Positions 62,547-64,000 of a DNA stretch of 64,000 nt are shown here, piece by piece. Source of the DNA: Symsagittifera roscoffensis (Eukaryota > Xenacoelomorpha > Acoela > Convolutidae); the NCBI RefSeq assembly GCF_963678635.1, contig NC_087069.1, forward strand, positions 124,001 through 188,000, written 5' to 3'. The notes beneath the pieces are model-generated. The model was not told where the DNA came from. It was given only the letters and a program-made list of their open reading frames with translations, and made no database searches. How positions within the stretch are numbered: the first letter of the stretch is position 1; every line of letters starts with the position of its first letter. Position numbers and translations under genes: made by a program.

Positions 62547-63999
62547 TCAATTTTTCAGATTGTGGAATGAATGTTTTGTAATCTTTTCGTGGCTGATTTC
62601 GAAGTTGCGATTATTGTCTATGTGGAGATTTTTCTTTTTAATCTTGTGGTAGAATTTTTCTTCTAATTTTTGATTCTTCCTTTCTGTTTGAGTTATCTTT
62701 TTGTTGTTTAAATTTTTTGATATTTGTTTGGGAAGTTCTTTTTCATTTTTAACCAATGATTTTTGGATAGAGTTCATATCAGTGCTTTGACATTGTTCGT
62801 GATCTGAATTATTTTGAATGACTTTAAGTCCTGTAAAAGAGTATAATTTATTCAGTTCTCGAAGGGCGTACTCTTTCGGGTAATAAGGTAAAAGATGGTT
62901 TCGATGTTGAACGATTTCGTTTTTGTTTAAGTCTGTTAGTTTGTGTGTTACATCAGTGGGGTTATCAATTACTTGATATGGTCCTTTTCGACGTGGTTGT
63001 ATTTTTTTAGAAATTCTTTTTTGTTATCCGATTTTTGCTATCTAGTGTTCATAAAATGTTGTATGTGCTTAATAAGCATTACAATGAGGTACTGGGTTAA
63101 ATGCTACGTAGTGTGTAAATGCATCGACTATGACCATTATATATGAGTTTCCTTCTGAGGATGCTGATATTGGTCCTTTTGTATCAAATGAAATTCTGCA
63201 TTTGAAATATACACTTTGTCCTTTAAATTTGGTATTTCTGCATTTTGTTTTTGGTTTGGATATGGTATGTTTAATTGGCATGTTATGCAATATTTGGATA
63301 ATACTTTAATCCAAATTTCTGCATTTGGAAAGTAAAAATTTTGAATGAAATTGGAGTATGTTTTTTCTGATCCTTAGTGTCCTTTGCTGTGTAATGGTTG
63401 GGAAGTATGAAAAGCTATAAGCATAATACTTAAAGGTAGACTGGGTACTTTGAATTCAATTGTTTGGTATTCTAAAATATCTTTATTCTCAATGATAGAG
63501 GTATTAATGACTTTTCTGAAATATATAAGAAGGGTTTTTTTCGTAGAAAATTGATATCGGCTTTAATTAATTTGGTTTTATTTTTGTGCCAAAATTTTAA
63601 TTGTCTAATAACTGGGTCAAAGTTTTGATGTTTCTGTAATAATTCGAGTGTTATTTTTTCTGTTATTGGGAGGAAATTGTTTTCAATTTCCATTTTTGAT
63701 GAAGGTATTGTATCTAGAGGGTCATGGAGGTTAAAGACTTGATTTATGGTAAATTTTGAGTCATTATTTGCGGGGCCTGATAAATTTACATTATCGGTTA
63801 AATTTTCGTTTTCTATTAAAGGGAATATATCTGTTTTGCATGATTTTTGTTCTATTGGTTTTTGCTGTGTTTTGTTTTTAATCCATGACGAATATGGTAT
63901 TGGTTTAATTGTGGATTTTTCTTGTAGATCTACTTCGTAGTAGTTTTTTTTGACAATCTAATTATAGTGAAAATTGTTGTAGATTATTAATCTTTGATT
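62547..63999 (-). pseudogene. Gypsy integrase of the minus-strand element, internally deleted
   Basis: From the window edge the minus strand carries RNase H/integrase linker text. At 63,693-63,472 it reads LLQKHQNFDPVIRQLKFW. The zinc finger comes next with HSKGH at 63,392-63,378 and YCITC near 63,290. Then 63,230-63,070 reads ISFDTKGPISASSEGNSYIM, then VDAFTHYVAFNPVPHC (first catalytic Asp). About 50 bp later the sequence is already in the C-terminal GPY/F module (RRKGPYQVIDNPTDVTHKLT, then HLLPYYPKEYAL). The second Asp and the Glu of the core are therefore missing, roughly 600 bp deleted. A charged tail ends at 62,549-62,547. Confidence 0.7.
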
Positions 64000-64000
64000 A

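Overview
This window looks like a repeat-rich stretch of an invertebrate animal nuclear genome. The support is the short introns (about 45-110 bp), the metazoan-type mobile elements (several Ty3/Gypsy lineages, a Maverick/Polinton-like remnant, MITEs), a pasilla-quamash-type HTH and a JmjC domain. I cannot name the phylum. I see no bacterial operon, phage or CRISPR array. The left 12.3 kb is coding-dense and relatively GC-rich. The rest is AT-rich and mostly repeats or decayed elements.

Region 1 (1-13.4 kb, + strand) is the most unusual part. It starts inside a Gypsy-type pol (RNase H/integrase end), which carries a frameshift and in-frame stops. About 9-10 kb of extra same-strand reading frames follow: an acidic integrase tail, a macro-domain-like protein, a coiled-coil protein joined to an SGNH/GDSL hydrolase, a second SGNH-like module, several orphan frames and a 930-codon orphan frame. 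The block ends at a polypurine tract and an LTR-like region with a TATA box and AATAAA. Neighbouring frames overlap by 4-14 nt at stop/start junctions. One junction carries a -1 slippery heptamer in the correct phase. A candidate splice acceptor precedes an ATG-free leader. The hexamer CTTGAG recurs about 38 times on one strand. I read this as a giant retroelement with a polycistronic accessory cassette.

Region 2 (13.4-16.9 kb) holds a 49-bp near-palindrome, a 1-kb dispersed repeat (second copy at 54.1-55.5 kb; candidate solo LTR) and a decayed Maverick/Polinton-like element with an integrase N-terminal part and an ATPase P-loop. Region 3 (16.9-29.1 kb) is a degenerate satellite with a ~180-bp period. 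It contains MITEs with 8-bp target duplications and a recent 3.1-kb tandem duplication.

Region 4 (29.1-42 kb) is gene-bearing but sparse. It contains an intact two-exon gene for a 65-residue secreted peptide precursor (minus, 29.46-29.74 kb), a probable terminal exon at 32 kb, minisatellites, a GC-rich island, a damaged JmjC gene (36.1-37.4 kb) and a spliced plus-strand gene fragment (40.6-41.4 kb). Region 5 (42-49 kb) is a nested tandem array (1,130 bp within a ~1.5-kb ancestral unit), each unit carrying a psq-type HTH exon. Region 6 (49.4-53.2 kb) has a mag-like Gypsy gag/protease remnant and a tandem pair of ~535-bp repeats. Region 7 (54-64 kb) has the second dispersed-repeat copy and a decayed minus-strand Gypsy element with a truncated integrase, an envelope-like region and post-envelope frames.
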